Assembly: GCF_003240585.1 (NCBI RefSeq)
Contig: NZ_PCDP01000059.1
Span: forward strand, 372,001 to 436,000
DNA: 64,000 nt
Direction of reading: 5' to 3'
From: Arminella tubonensis
GTDB lineage: Bacteria; Pseudomonadota; Alphaproteobacteria; Rhizobiales; Rhizobiaceae
In this document: in pieces, positions 17,583 to 26,889 of the stretch
Position numbering within the stretch: the first letter of the stretch is position 1
Layout: the number at the start of each line of letters is the position of its first letter
Made by a program: the position numbers and the translations under genes
The notes under the pieces: model-generated
What the model was told of the DNA's origin: nothing
The model's database searches: none
What the model saw: only the letters and a program-made list of their open reading frames with translations

Positions 17583-18989
17583 TCATATTCGGCGGAGCAC
17601 GACCGCAAAAAACCCGTCGAGGCCGGAGGCAAAGCCTTGCGAGAGCGGCAGCATGGACGGCGTCGTCCTGAATTCGCCAAGCGGTGAAATAGCAGTCTCA
17701 AGTCCCGGCCAGTCCTCTGCGCTGATTGGCACGCGCTCAACCGCCGCATTATTTGCCAGCACACGCGCGACAAGCAGCTCGCCCTCCGAGGGATCGAGCG
17801 AGCAATTGGAAAACACGACAATGCCGCCGGGCTTGACCAGCGTCAGCGCATGGGCAAGCAGCCGTTCTTGAAGAGCCGCGAGCTTGGCAATATCCTCCGG
17901 CCCCTTGGTCCACAGCACATCAGGATGGCGCCGGGTCGTGCCCGTCGAGGAGCAAGGGGCGTCGAGCAATGCCGCGTCGAAAAGTTCGGCCGGTTCGAAT
18001 TTAGCCATATCCGCGACAACGGTTTCCGCCTCGATCCCAAGACGCGCCAGATTAGACGACAACCGTTTCAAACGGCTGGCGGATTGATCCAGTGCTGTGA
18101 CCGCACCGCCAGCAAGAATAAGCTGCGCGGTCTTGCCGCCGGGTGCAGCGCAAAGATCGACGACCCGCTTGCCGGTAAGTGAGCCGAATAGTTTGGCGGG
18201 AATACTGGCAGCTGCGTCCTGCACCCACCATTGGCCTTCCGAGAAACCGGGAAGCGAAGGTATCGAACCGTCGAAGGCGGCGAGCCGGACACTCCCGGTC
18301 GGCAGGACCACACCATTCAAGCGCTTTGCCCAGCCTGCAGGGTCGGATTTGACAGTGACATCGATCGCGGCCGGTTCAAGCTGCGTTTCCGAGATAGCCA
18401 GTGCCGCCTCTCGTCCGTACGCTGCCTCCAACCGTTTTAGAAACCAGAGCGGCATGGCGGGCACGCTGGAGGTACTATCAAGGATCGCCTGCTTCTCCCG
18501 CCCGATGCGGCGAAGCACAGCATTGACCAGCTTGGCAAAGCGGCGATTGCGCGGATCCTGATTGGCCTGCTCAACTGCAAGATCGACCGCGGAGTGATCG
18601 GGCACATCGAGGTAAAGCATCTGAGCCGCCGCAACGACCAACACGTGATACAACGCCCGCGCACCTTCGGGCAGCGGCGAATCAAGCATGGATGCAATCG
18701 CCGCATCAATACGCGGCAAATGACGAAGCGCCGAATTCAGGATCGCGCGCACCAGCGCCCGGTCATTGTCTTCGAGAACTCGGTAGGCCGGATTGCCGTT
18801 TTCCGCATCCAGCATACCGTCAAGCGGGGTCTTGCGATCGACAACGGCTGCCAGAATTTTTGATGCTGCCGCGCGTGCGCCCAAGCCTGGCTTTGCCGGA
18901 GCCGAAAGGGTCGGCCGACCTTGCTTTGGCCTGCCACTTGTGTGATTGCCGCCTCTGGCGGAAGGTTTGCTTGTATCGTCTGAATTCAA
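17583..18989 (-). CDS. rsmB: 16S rRNA m5C methyltransferase, RsmB-like
   Basis: About 468 residues. The N-terminal part is a NusB-like RNA-binding domain (ILNSALRHLPRIDAAI, FAKLVNAVLRRI); the C-terminal part is a SAM methyltransferase with VVDLCAAPGGKTAQL, LLDAPCSSTGTTRRHPD (PC catalytic motif) and FSNCSLDPSEGE (second cysteine). It methylates a cytosine of 16S rRNA near C967 by family analogy. Start choice: an ATG at 19031 would give 482 residues but overlap htpX by 46 bases; a TTG at 18989 forms a TTGA overlap with the htpX stop and fits the family length better. Either is possible. Confidence 0.88.
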   Translation of the reverse strand: MNSDDTSKPSARGGNHTSGRPKQGRPTLSAPAKPGLGARAAASKILAAVVDRKTPLDGMLDAENGNPAYRVLEDNDRALVRAILNSALRHLPRIDAAIASMLDSPLPEGARALYHVLVVAAAQMLYLDVPDHSAVDLAVEQANQDPRNRRFAKLVNAVLRRIGREKQAILDSTSSVPAMPLWFLKRLEAAYGREAALAISETQLEPAAIDVTVKSDPAGWAKRLNGVVLPTGSVRLAAFDGSIPSLPGFSEGQWWVQDAAASIPAKLFGSLTGKRVVDLCAAPGGKTAQLILAGGAVTALDQSASRLKRLSSNLARLGIEAETVVADMAKFEPAELFDAALLDAPCSSTGTTRRHPDVLWTKGPEDIAKLAALQERLLAHALTLVKPGGIVVFSNCSLDPSEGELLVARVLANNAAVERVPISAEDWPGLETAISPLGEFRTTPSMLPLSQGFASGLDGFFAVVLRRI

Positions 18990-19969
18990 GACCAGGGTCC
19001 TTTGGGCGGCTGTGAACCACCGCGGCCCCACCCCGTATTGGGAACGGATCGCGATTTCCGCACCGGATTAGCAGCCCGGGCCGGTTCCGTCGAGCCGAGG
19101 CCCGAAATTGATCCGTTGTCGTTGCCGCCGCGCCTCGCCATTTCGTGTAGCGCGGCGATGCGATTGTCCGTGTCCGGATGAGTGGAAAAGAGATTATCCA
19201 TTCGTTCGCCCGACAAGGGATTGATGATGAACATATGCGCGGTCGCTGGATTGCGCTCAGCCTCATAATTTGGCACCTCGGCCGCGCTGCGAGCAATCTT
19301 GCTAAGCGCCGAGGCGAGCCAAAGCGGATTACCTGAGATTTCGGCGCCACGCCGGTCGGCCGAATACTCCCGCGTCCGACTGATCGCCATCTGTACCAGC
19401 ATCGCCGCCAGCGGTGCCACGATCATGGCGGCGAGAACACCTAAGAAGCCCAATGGATTGTTGCTGTCCCGCCGCCCGCCGAAGAAGAAGGCAAAGTTGC
19501 CGAGCATCGAGATCGCTCCAGCAAGGGTCGCAGTGATCGTCATCGTCAGGGTATCGCGGTTCTGCACATGTGCCAGCTCATGCGCCATGACGCCTGCGAC
19601 CTCTTCCGGCGTCAGGGCATTAAGCAATCCTGTCGAAGCGGCAACGGCGGCATTGGCAGGATTGCGACCTGTGGCAAAGGCATTCGGCTGCGAGCTCTCG
19701 TAGAGATAGACACGCGGCATCGGCAGCCCGGCATTGGCGGCGAGATTACGGATGATGCCATAGAATTCCGGTGCACTGCGCTCATCCACCTCTTGCGCAT
19801 TGTAAGTGGACAGTACCATCCGGTCGGAATTCCAATAGGAATAGAAATTCATCACGAGCGCCGCAACGAACGCGATTGTCATCCCGGACCGGCCGCCGAT
19901 GAGATAGCCGACCCCCATGAAGAGTGCCGTCATGAAGGCGAGCAACATGGCAGTGCGTACAAGGTTCAT
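18986..19969 (-). CDS. htpX: Membrane zinc metalloprotease HtpX
   Basis: 327 residues from the ATG at 19969, which follows a GGGAG ribosome site; an upstream in-frame ATG at 19990 would add seven residues without support. M48 family protease that degrades damaged inner-membrane proteins. Two N-terminal transmembrane segments (about residues 4-24 and 30-45), zinc motif HELAH at 130-134, and two more hydrophobic stretches after it (AGAISMLGNFAFFFGG and FLGVLAAMIVAPLAAMLVQM). The third zinc ligand glutamate is in SRTREYSADRRGAE. Translationally coupled to rsmB through a TTGA overlap. Confidence 0.96.
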   Translation of the reverse strand: MNLVRTAMLLAFMTALFMGVGYLIGGRSGMTIAFVAALVMNFYSYWNSDRMVLSTYNAQEVDERSAPEFYGIIRNLAANAGLPMPRVYLYESSQPNAFATGRNPANAAVAASTGLLNALTPEEVAGVMAHELAHVQNRDTLTMTITATLAGAISMLGNFAFFFGGRRDSNNPLGFLGVLAAMIVAPLAAMLVQMAISRTREYSADRRGAEISGNPLWLASALSKIARSAAEVPNYEAERNPATAHMFIINPLSGERMDNLFSTHPDTDNRIAALHEMARRGGNDNGSISGLGSTEPARAANPVRKSRSVPNTGWGRGGSQPPKGPWS

Positions 19970-20074
19970 AGGTGTCTCCCGGCAAATCATCTGTCCGATC
20001 TTTTATTCGCCCTCGGACGCACTATAATCTGGCTATTCGCCCGCCTATTTCAAGTTTTGGGGCCGGAGTGCGCT

Positions 20075-20302
20075 ATGCAGACAGCTGACAATGACAATCT
20101 CGGGATACTCGAAGCCCAAGCCGAAGCGGAAGCCCCGCGCAAACCGCTCTCATCCGCCGCCAAACGCGCTCTGGCGGAAGCCGAAGAGCGACGCCGGGCA
20201 CGGGCCCAATCCGAATTGCCGCCTGAAATCGGTGGCCGCGGCGGCGCCGAACCCTCCCGCTTCGGCGACTGGGAAATCAACGGTCGGGCAATCGACTTCT
20301 GA
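20075..20302 (+). CDS. SDHAF4-like succinate dehydrogenase assembly factor (DUF1674)
   Basis: 75 residues, a small gene inside a longer open frame; the ATG at 20075 has a GGAG ribosome site. The N-terminal half is a charged, alanine-rich helix; the C-terminus EIGGRGGAEPSRFGDWEINGRAIDF-like block (residues 51-75) is the hallmark of the DUF1674/SDHAF4 family. In mitochondria and some proteobacteria these proteins bind flavinylated SdhA and help its assembly with SdhB. No sdh gene is in the window, so it acts in trans if the role holds. Divergent from htpX, and convergent with acs. Confidence 0.88.
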   Translation: MQTADNDNLGILEAQAEAEAPRKPLSSAAKRALAEAEERRRARAQSELPPEIGGRGGAEPSRFGDWEINGRAIDF

Positions 20303-20360
20303 AGTAATATCCACCGTCCAGGCCGCTGCCATTTCACGGCATTGTTCGTTGGAATAAAAA

Positions 20361-20391
20361 CGCCGTCTCAACGATCGAGACGGCGGAATTT
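20361..20391 (-). terminator. Rho-independent terminator of acs
   Basis: CGCCGTCTC (20361-20369) and GAGACGGCG (20377-20385), loop of 7. Read on the minus strand the stem is followed by TTTTTATT, a good U tract for acs; on the plus strand it may also stop the SDHAF4-like transcript. Confidence 0.85.
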
Positions 20392-20414
20392 GGTTTGCTC
20401 GTTAGCAACTACGA

Positions 20415-22373
20415 TCAGATCGACTCTGCCTTGTTCTGGCGGTTGGCAATCAGATCTTCGACCACGCCAGGATCGGCCAGCGTCGAGGTGTCGCCGAGCG
20501 AGCCGTAGTCATCCTCAGCGATTTTGCGCAGGATGCGACGCATGATCTTGCCCGACCGGGTCTTTGGCAGCCCCGGTGAAAACTGGATCTTGTCCGGAGA
20601 CGCGATTGGGCCGATTTCGGTTCGCACGTGCTTTATCAAATCCTGACGCAGCGCATCGTTGCCTTCATGGCCCGACATCAGCGTGACGTAGCAGTAGATG
20701 CCTTGGCCCTTGATTCCGTGGGGATAACCGACCACGGCTGCTTCCGAAACGAGATGGTGCGAAACGAGCGCCGACTCGACTTCCGCCGTCCCAAGCCGAT
20801 GGCCGGAGACGTTGAGCACGTCGTCGACGCGACCTGTAATCCAGTAATAGCCGTCCGCATCGCGTCTGCAGCCGTCACCGGTAAAATATTTCCCCTTGTA
20901 GGTCGAAAAATAGGTCTGGATGAAGCGCTCATGATCGCCGTAGACCGTGCGCATCTGCCCCGGCCAGCTATCGGCGATGCAGAGATTGCCATCGGCAGCG
21001 CCTTCCAGCACCTTGCCGTCGCCGTCGACCAGTTCCGGCTTGACGCCAAAGAAGGGTTTCGTGGCCGAACCCGGTTTCAGATCGGTAGCCCCCGGCAAGG
21101 GCGTGATCATGTGGCCTCCGGTTTCCGTTTGCCACCAGGTATCGACGACCGGGCAGCGGCCGTCGCCGACAACGTTATAGTACCATTCCCAGGCTTCCGG
21201 ATTGATCGGCTCGCCGACGGTACCCAACAACCTGAGGCTCGAGCGCGATGAGCGCTTCACGAACTCGTCCCCGGCCCCCATCAGCGAGCGGATCGCCGTC
21301 GGAGCCGTGTAGAAGATATTGACCTTGTGCTTGTCTATCACCTCCCAGAAACGGCCCTGGTCGGGAAAGCTCGGCACGCCTTCGAACATCAGCGACGTCG
21401 CACCGTTGGCGAGTGGCCCGTAGACGATGTAGGAATGGCCTGTCACCCAGCCGACGTCGGCGGTGCACCAGTAGATATCGCCATCATGGTAGTCAAAGGT
21501 GTATTCGTGCGTCATGGCGGCGTAGACGAGATAACCCCCGGTCGTGTGCAGAACGCCCTTGGGCTTGCCGGTCGAACCTGAGGTATAGAGGATGAAAAGC
21601 GGGTCTTCCGCCTTCATCTTCACGGGCGGGCAGTCCGCCTTTACCGTGGCAATTTCCTGGTGATGCCAGAGGTCGCGGCCTGGTGCCCAGCCGGTCTTTC
21701 CTCCGGTGCGGCGAACGACCAGAACCTTCTGAACGATGACAAGCTGTTTGGCAGCAATGTGGATCGCGGTATCGGTATTGTCCTTCAGCGGCACCGGCTT
21801 GCCGCCACGCAGACCCTCGTCGCAGGTGATGACGAACGTCGACTGGCAGTCGACGATGCGTCCCGCCAGCGCATCAGGCGAGAAGCCGCCGAAGACGACC
21901 GAATGAACCGCGCCGATCCTCGCGCAGGCGAGCATGGCATAGGCTGCCTCGGGTATCATCGGCATGTAGATGGTGACCCGATCACCCTTTTTAACGCCGT
22001 GCTTCTTCAGCACGTTCGCCATGCGGCAGACATGCTCGTAGAGCTCGTTATAGGTGATCTTCTTGTCGATATAGGGATTGTCGCCTTCCCAAATGAAAGC
22101 GACCTGATCGCCCCGCGTCTTCAGGTGCCGGTCAATGCAATTGTAAGCGACGTTTGTCAGCCCGTCTTCGAACCACTTGATCGAAACTCTGCCCTTAAAG
22201 GACGTATTCTTGACCTTGGTATAGGGCTTGAACCAGTCGATGCGCTTGCCCTGCTTGCCCCAGAACTTATCGGGATCGTCGATGCTTTGCTTGTACCACT
22301 TCTCATATTTCTCTTTGTCGATCAGCGCGCGGGCCTTCGTCGACTTCTGAACCGGATAAATTTTTTCCGACAT
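20415..22373 (-). CDS. acsA: Acetyl-CoA synthetase
   Basis: 652 residues, the usual AMP-forming acetyl-CoA synthetase length. It activates acetate to acetyl-AMP and then acetyl-CoA. ATP-binding P-loop YTSGSTGKPKG at 263-273; the WWQTETGGHMITPLPG acetate/adenylate motif; hinge region ITGRVDDVLNVSGHRLGTAE; and near the C-terminus PKTRSGKIMRRILRK, whose lysine after SG is the site of regulatory acetylation in the family. Monocistronic, with its own terminator and a 233-base divergent region shared with trcR. Confidence 0.97.
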   Translation of the reverse strand: MSEKIYPVQKSTKARALIDKEKYEKWYKQSIDDPDKFWGKQGKRIDWFKPYTKVKNTSFKGRVSIKWFEDGLTNVAYNCIDRHLKTRGDQVAFIWEGDNPYIDKKITYNELYEHVCRMANVLKKHGVKKGDRVTIYMPMIPEAAYAMLACARIGAVHSVVFGGFSPDALAGRIVDCQSTFVITCDEGLRGGKPVPLKDNTDTAIHIAAKQLVIVQKVLVVRRTGGKTGWAPGRDLWHHQEIATVKADCPPVKMKAEDPLFILYTSGSTGKPKGVLHTTGGYLVYAAMTHEYTFDYHDGDIYWCTADVGWVTGHSYIVYGPLANGATSLMFEGVPSFPDQGRFWEVIDKHKVNIFYTAPTAIRSLMGAGDEFVKRSSRSSLRLLGTVGEPINPEAWEWYYNVVGDGRCPVVDTWWQTETGGHMITPLPGATDLKPGSATKPFFGVKPELVDGDGKVLEGAADGNLCIADSWPGQMRTVYGDHERFIQTYFSTYKGKYFTGDGCRRDADGYYWITGRVDDVLNVSGHRLGTAEVESALVSHHLVSEAAVVGYPHGIKGQGIYCYVTLMSGHEGNDALRQDLIKHVRTEIGPIASPDKIQFSPGLPKTRSGKIMRRILRKIAEDDYGSLGDTSTLADPGVVEDLIANRQNKAESI

Positions 22374-22606
22374 GAAATTTCCTCCTCAAAATGTCCGCCG
22401 CGTCATCGTCTTTCCCAGGAAAGATGAGCGGTCTTTCGGCAATCAATAGCAGCTTAAGTTACGGCGGCAATTAGACAAAGGTCATTTGATCGGCAAAGAA
22501 TTGCAATTCTGCAGCACTGAGGTTATATAGGGCGCAAATTCCCGGAAATTGGTGGTGTTACCCACGGACCGCGACCCCGGCGCGGACGGACAGAAGGACT
22601 ATATCC

Positions 22607-23308
22607 ATGGCTCAACAACTGCTTATGCCGAAGGCTACGGCCATCTGGCTTGTCGACAATACCGCATTGTCGTTCGAACAGATCGCGCAGTTTTGCAAGC
22701 TGCACCCGCTTGAGGTCAAGGCGATTGCCGATGGCGAAGCCGCTCAGGGTATCAAAGGTCTCGACCCAATCTCTACCGGTCAGCTTTCCCGCGACGAAAT
22801 CGCCCGCGCTGAAGCAAACCCAAACCACAAACTGAAGATCTCCGAGCCGAAAGTACGGGTTCCCGAATCAAAGCGTCGCGGACCGAGATATACGCCGGTA
22901 TCGAAGCGCCAGGATCGCCCGAACGCTATTCTATGGCTGGTTCGCAACCATCCGGAGCTGAAGGATGCGCAGATTTCCCGCCTGGTCGGCACGACTAAGT
23001 CGACCATCGAGCAGATCCGCGACCGCACCCATTGGAACTCGACAAACCTGGCCCCCATGGATCCGGTGACGCTCGGTCTCTGCAGCCAGATCGATCTCGA
23101 CATGGAAGTCGAGAAGGCAGCAAAGGGCCGGCCACTGCCGACGGTTGCCGAACTCGGCGCAACGTTGCAGCCGGCGCAGGAGACCGAAAAGCTCGGCTTC
23201 ACCTACCAGCGCGAAGAAAAGGAAAAGGAAATCGACGCCGATGCAGTCTTTGCAAAGCTCAAGTCGCTGAAGTCCACCACCAAAGACGAAGACGACGACC
23301 AATATTGA
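22607..23308 (+). CDS. trcR: Cell-cycle transcriptional regulator TrcR (DUF1013)
   Basis: 233 residues. The sequence is the alphaproteobacterial DUF1013 family: MAQQLLMPKATAIWLVDNTA at the start, a helix-turn-helix-like segment LSFEQIAQFCKLHPLEVKAI, a second one in KDAQISRLVGTTKSTIEQIRDRTHWN, and an acidic tail ending DEDDDQY. Family members are described as cell-cycle regulators (TrcR) in Caulobacter-group bacteria and are found across alphaproteobacteria. Monocistronic, ending at a strong terminator. The name rests on recognition of the family by eye. Confidence 0.85.
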   Translation: MAQQLLMPKATAIWLVDNTALSFEQIAQFCKLHPLEVKAIADGEAAQGIKGLDPISTGQLSRDEIARAEANPNHKLKISEPKVRVPESKRRGPRYTPVSKRQDRPNAILWLVRNHPELKDAQISRLVGTTKSTIEQIRDRTHWNSTNLAPMDPVTLGLCSQIDLDMEVEKAAKGRPLPTVAELGATLQPAQETEKLGFTYQREEKEKEIDADAVFAKLKSLKSTTKDEDDDQY

Positions 23309-23333
23309 GCCGAAGCCGATCGCCTGATTTTCA

Positions 23334-23359
23334 AACCCCGGTTCTTCCGGGGTTTTTTA
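23334..23359 (+). terminator. Rho-independent terminator of trcR
   Basis: AACCCCGG (23334-23341), loop TTCTT, CCGGGGTT (23347-23354) running into TTTTTTA. A classic intrinsic terminator. Confidence 0.93.
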
Positions 23360-23399
23360 TTGCGTGTGTCGAGGGGAGGGCCAATTCTCCGGAAGAGGA

Positions 23400-24059
23400 T
23401 TAGCGAGCACCGAAAATCGCCGAACCGACGCGAACGCTGGTGGCGCCAAACGCAACAGCGATCTCATAGTCGCTCGACATGCCCATCGACAGCTTCTCGA
23501 CATCGCATTCGGTCGCAAGCTTGGCAAGAAGGGCAAAATGCGGCCCCGGATTTTCTTCAGCGGGGGGAATGCACATCAGCCCCTCGATCGCGAGCCCCAG
23601 TTCGTTGCGGCATAGCGCCACGAAACGGATGGTATCATCTGGCGCGATACCCGCCTTCTGTGGCTCCAGCCCGGTATTTACCTGGATGTAAAGCCGCAAC
23701 GTTTTGCCCTGTCGCTTCATTTCCTCGGCCAGCGCTCGCGCAATCTTTTCTCGGTCGACGGTTTCGATGACGTCGAAGAGAGCGACTGCCTCGGCCGCCT
23801 TGTTCGATTGCAAGGGTCCAATCAAATGCAACTCGATATCAGGTGTCTCAGCCTGCAGCTCCGGCCATTTTCCCTGACTTTCCTGAACACGGTTTTCGCC
23901 AAAGATGCGTTGCCCGGCGGCGATCGCGGGACGAATGGCCTGGGCATCGAAGGTCTTTGAAACAGCCACGAGCTCGACCGATCCGGCCGGTCGGCCTGCC
24001 TGACGTTCCGCTTTCGCGATGTGCTGACGCACTTCATCTAGCCGCTCTTGAAGTTCCAT
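23400..24059 (-). CDS. YggS-family PLP homeostasis protein
   Basis: 219 residues from the ATG at 24059 (MELQERLDEV); the frame remains open another 27 codons upstream but that extension is absent from the family. A PLP-binding TIM-barrel protein (YggS/PROSC/PipY) without known enzyme activity, involved in B6 and amino-acid homeostasis. The PLP lysine is K35 in LVAVSKTF; IFGENRVQE, HLIGPLQSNK and LSMGMSSDYEIAVAFGATSVRVGSAIFG are all family motifs. Divergent from leuS. Confidence 0.95.
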   Translation of the reverse strand: MELQERLDEVRQHIAKAERQAGRPAGSVELVAVSKTFDAQAIRPAIAAGQRIFGENRVQESQGKWPELQAETPDIELHLIGPLQSNKAAEAVALFDVIETVDREKIARALAEEMKRQGKTLRLYIQVNTGLEPQKAGIAPDDTIRFVALCRNELGLAIEGLMCIPPAEENPGPHFALLAKLATECDVEKLSMGMSSDYEIAVAFGATSVRVGSAIFGAR

Positions 24060-24258
24060 GTCCGCACCTCGACATATCTGCCAGAATTTCCTCCAATCGC
24101 AGTAGCCAGCCGCAAGGCGATTGCCAAGAGCCGGTAGCACGAATTCCCTCGCCCGAGGCCCGAGATAACGCGATTGCGGCCCCGCTAAACTTGACGCTTG
24201 GTTGGTTTCATGATGAAGGTCACGGCCAACTCCCCATGATCCCCGGAATACAGGTCAA

Positions 24259-26889
24259 ATGGCTATCGAACGTTATAACCCACGCGATGCCGAGCCTCGC
24301 TGGCAACAGAAATGGAATGACGAAAAGGTTTTCGTCACTGACAATGACGACCCGCGCGAGAAATATTACGTCCTAGAAATGTTTCCTTATCCGTCGGGCC
24401 GGATTCATATGGGCCATGTTCGCAACTATGCGATGGGCGACGTCGTTGCCCGCTACAAGCGCGCACGGGGCTACAACGTTCTCCATCCGATGGGCTGGGA
24501 CGCCTTTGGCATGCCCGCGGAAAATGCCGCGCGTGACAACAAGGTGCATCCCAAAGAGTGGACCTATCAAAACATCGCGTCGATGAAAGCCCAGTTGAAG
24601 GCGATGGGATTGTCGCTGGACTGGAGCCGCGAATTCGCGACCTGCGACGTCGAATATTATCACCGGCAGCAAATGCTTTTCATCGACATGATGGAAAAGG
24701 AGCTGGTTTACCGCAAAAAATCAAAGGTCAATTGGGACCCTGTCGACAATACTGTTCTGGCCAACGAACAGGTGATCGACGGGCGCGGCTGGCGCTCCGG
24801 CGCGCTGGTCGAGCAGCGCGAACTGACGCAATGGTTCTTCAAGATCACCGACTTCAGTCAGGATTTGCTCGACGCGCTCGACACGCTTGACCACTGGCCG
24901 GAAAAAGTACGGCTGATGCAAAAGAACTGGATAGGCCGTTCTGAAGGCCTTTCGATCCGCTGGGAAATCATGCCGGGCACGGCTCAGAGTGATGAGAGAG
25001 AAGTCGCGGTCTATACGACGCGCCCGGACACCCTGTTCGGAGCGTCTTTTCTCGCGATTGCGGCCGACCACCCGCTGGCGAAGGAAGCCGCTGCAAGGGA
25101 TCCGGCGGTCGAGGCATTTTGTGAAGAATGCCGCCGCGCCGGTACATCGGTAGCCGCGCTGGAAACGGCGGAAAAGAAAGGCATGGATACGGGCATCCGG
25201 GTCAGGCATCCGCTCGACGCCTCCTGGGAGCTGCCTGTCTACATCGCCAACTTCGTGCTGATGGAATATGGCACCGGAGCCATCTTCGGCTGCCCGTCCG
25301 GCGATCAGCGCGACCTTGATTTCGCTCGCAAATACGATCTGCCGGTCGTCCCGGTTGTCATGCCCAAGGATGGCGACGCAGCAAGTTTCGTGATCGGTGA
25401 CATCGCCTATGACGGTGACGGCGTGATGATCAACTCGCAGTTCCTTGATGGCATGACGCCCGCTGAGGCTTTCGACGCCGTTGCGGCAAGACTCGCTGCG
25501 ATGACGTTGGGCAATGCGCCACAAGGCGAACGGAAAGTAAATTTCCGCCTGCGCGACTGGGGCATTTCACGCCAGCGCTATTGGGGTTGCCCCATCCCGG
25601 TCATTCATTGCGATGACTGCGGCGTTCTGCCTGTGCCGAAGAAGGACCTGCCGGTAAAACTGCCGGACGATGTCACCTTCGATCAGCCCGGCAATCCGCT
25701 CGACCGACATCCGACCTGGCGATATGTGGCCTGTCCGCATTGTGGCAAGGACGCACGGCGCGAGACCGACACAATGGATACCTTCGTTGATTCGAGCTGG
25801 TACTTCACCCGCTTTACCGCGCCTTGGGAGAATGAGCCGACCAACAAAGCTGCCGCAAACCACTGGCTTCCTGTCGATCAATATATTGGTGGCATCGAGC
25901 ACGCCATTTTGCACCTGCTCTATTCCCGCTTCTTCACCCGCGCCATGCAGGAAACCGGCCACGTCGATGTGAAGGAGCCGTTCAAGGGCCTGTTTACTCA
26001 GGGCATGGTCGTGCATGAGACATACAGCCGCGGCAAGGGTGCAGCCCGCGAATGGATTCCCCCTGTCGATATCCGGATAGAAGAAGCAGAGGGTCGGCGG
26101 CGTGCCATATTGCTGTCTACCGGGGAAGAGATCTCCATCGGCTCGATTGAAAAGATGTCGAAGTCGAAGAAGAACGTGGTGGATCCCGATGATATCATTG
26201 CCTCCTATGGGGCGGACACAGCCCGCTTTTTTGTACTGTCCGATTCTCCGCCGGATCGCGACGTTATCTGGTCGGAAGCAGGCGTCGAAGGTGCCCATCG
26301 TTTCACACAGCGCGTATGGCGCTTGGTCTCCGAAGCATGCGATGTCCTTAAATCAGCCAAAGGGACTCCGGCTAAGGAAGGTGAGGCGCTTGCTATCTCA
26401 CAGATTGCCCATCGAACGTTGAAGGCGGTCCAGGCTGACTACGACAAGCTTGCCTTCAACAAGGCTGTGGCACGCATTTATGAGTTCGTGAATGCGCTTG
26501 CAGTTCCTCTGGCGAAGGTTGCTGGCGGTGGCGCCGATGTGGCCTATCGCGAGGCAGTTCGCGATGCGGTGGAGATCCTGATTGCGATCGTTGCACCGAT
26601 CACGCCGCATCTAGCTGAAGAATGCTCGGCCACTCTTGGCAATGCCCATCTGATCGCCATGTCGGCATGGCCGGTCGCTGATGACGAATTGGTGGTGGAA
26701 AATGACATCTTGCTTCCGATACAGATCAACGGCAAGAAGCGCGCCGAATTGACAATCTCACGCGATGCGGATCAAAGTGCCGTCAAGGAAGCCGTGCTCG
26801 CCCTGGATGCTGTCAGAAGCGCGTTGAATGGTCAGGCGCCGAAGAAGATCATTGTCGTTCCACAGAGGATCGTAAACATTGTCGTCTGA
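24259..26889 (+). CDS. leuS: Leucyl-tRNA synthetase
   Basis: 876 residues, full length. Class I synthetase charging tRNA-Leu. HIGH-type motif HMGH at residues 50-53 (PYPSGRIHMGHVRNY), KMSKS at 632-636. The CP1 editing domain lies between them and includes the TTRPDTLFGASF threonine-rich motif that hydrolyses mischarged tRNA. An HCDDCG/CPHCG zinc-like insertion is seen before the second half of the catalytic core. Start ATG at 24259 after a 199-base gap from the YggS-family gene. First gene of leuS-lptE-holA. Confidence 0.98.
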   Translation: MAIERYNPRDAEPRWQQKWNDEKVFVTDNDDPREKYYVLEMFPYPSGRIHMGHVRNYAMGDVVARYKRARGYNVLHPMGWDAFGMPAENAARDNKVHPKEWTYQNIASMKAQLKAMGLSLDWSREFATCDVEYYHRQQMLFIDMMEKELVYRKKSKVNWDPVDNTVLANEQVIDGRGWRSGALVEQRELTQWFFKITDFSQDLLDALDTLDHWPEKVRLMQKNWIGRSEGLSIRWEIMPGTAQSDEREVAVYTTRPDTLFGASFLAIAADHPLAKEAAARDPAVEAFCEECRRAGTSVAALETAEKKGMDTGIRVRHPLDASWELPVYIANFVLMEYGTGAIFGCPSGDQRDLDFARKYDLPVVPVVMPKDGDAASFVIGDIAYDGDGVMINSQFLDGMTPAEAFDAVAARLAAMTLGNAPQGERKVNFRLRDWGISRQRYWGCPIPVIHCDDCGVLPVPKKDLPVKLPDDVTFDQPGNPLDRHPTWRYVACPHCGKDARRETDTMDTFVDSSWYFTRFTAPWENEPTNKAAANHWLPVDQYIGGIEHAILHLLYSRFFTRAMQETGHVDVKEPFKGLFTQGMVVHETYSRGKGAAREWIPPVDIRIEEAEGRRRAILLSTGEEISIGSIEKMSKSKKNVVDPDDIIASYGADTARFFVLSDSPPDRDVIWSEAGVEGAHRFTQRVWRLVSEACDVLKSAKGTPAKEGEALAISQIAHRTLKAVQADYDKLAFNKAVARIYEFVNALAVPLAKVAGGGADVAYREAVRDAVEILIAIVAPITPHLAEECSATLGNAHLIAMSAWPVADDELVVENDILLPIQINGKKRAELTISRDADQSAVKEAVLALDAVRSALNGQAPKKIIVVPQRIVNIVV

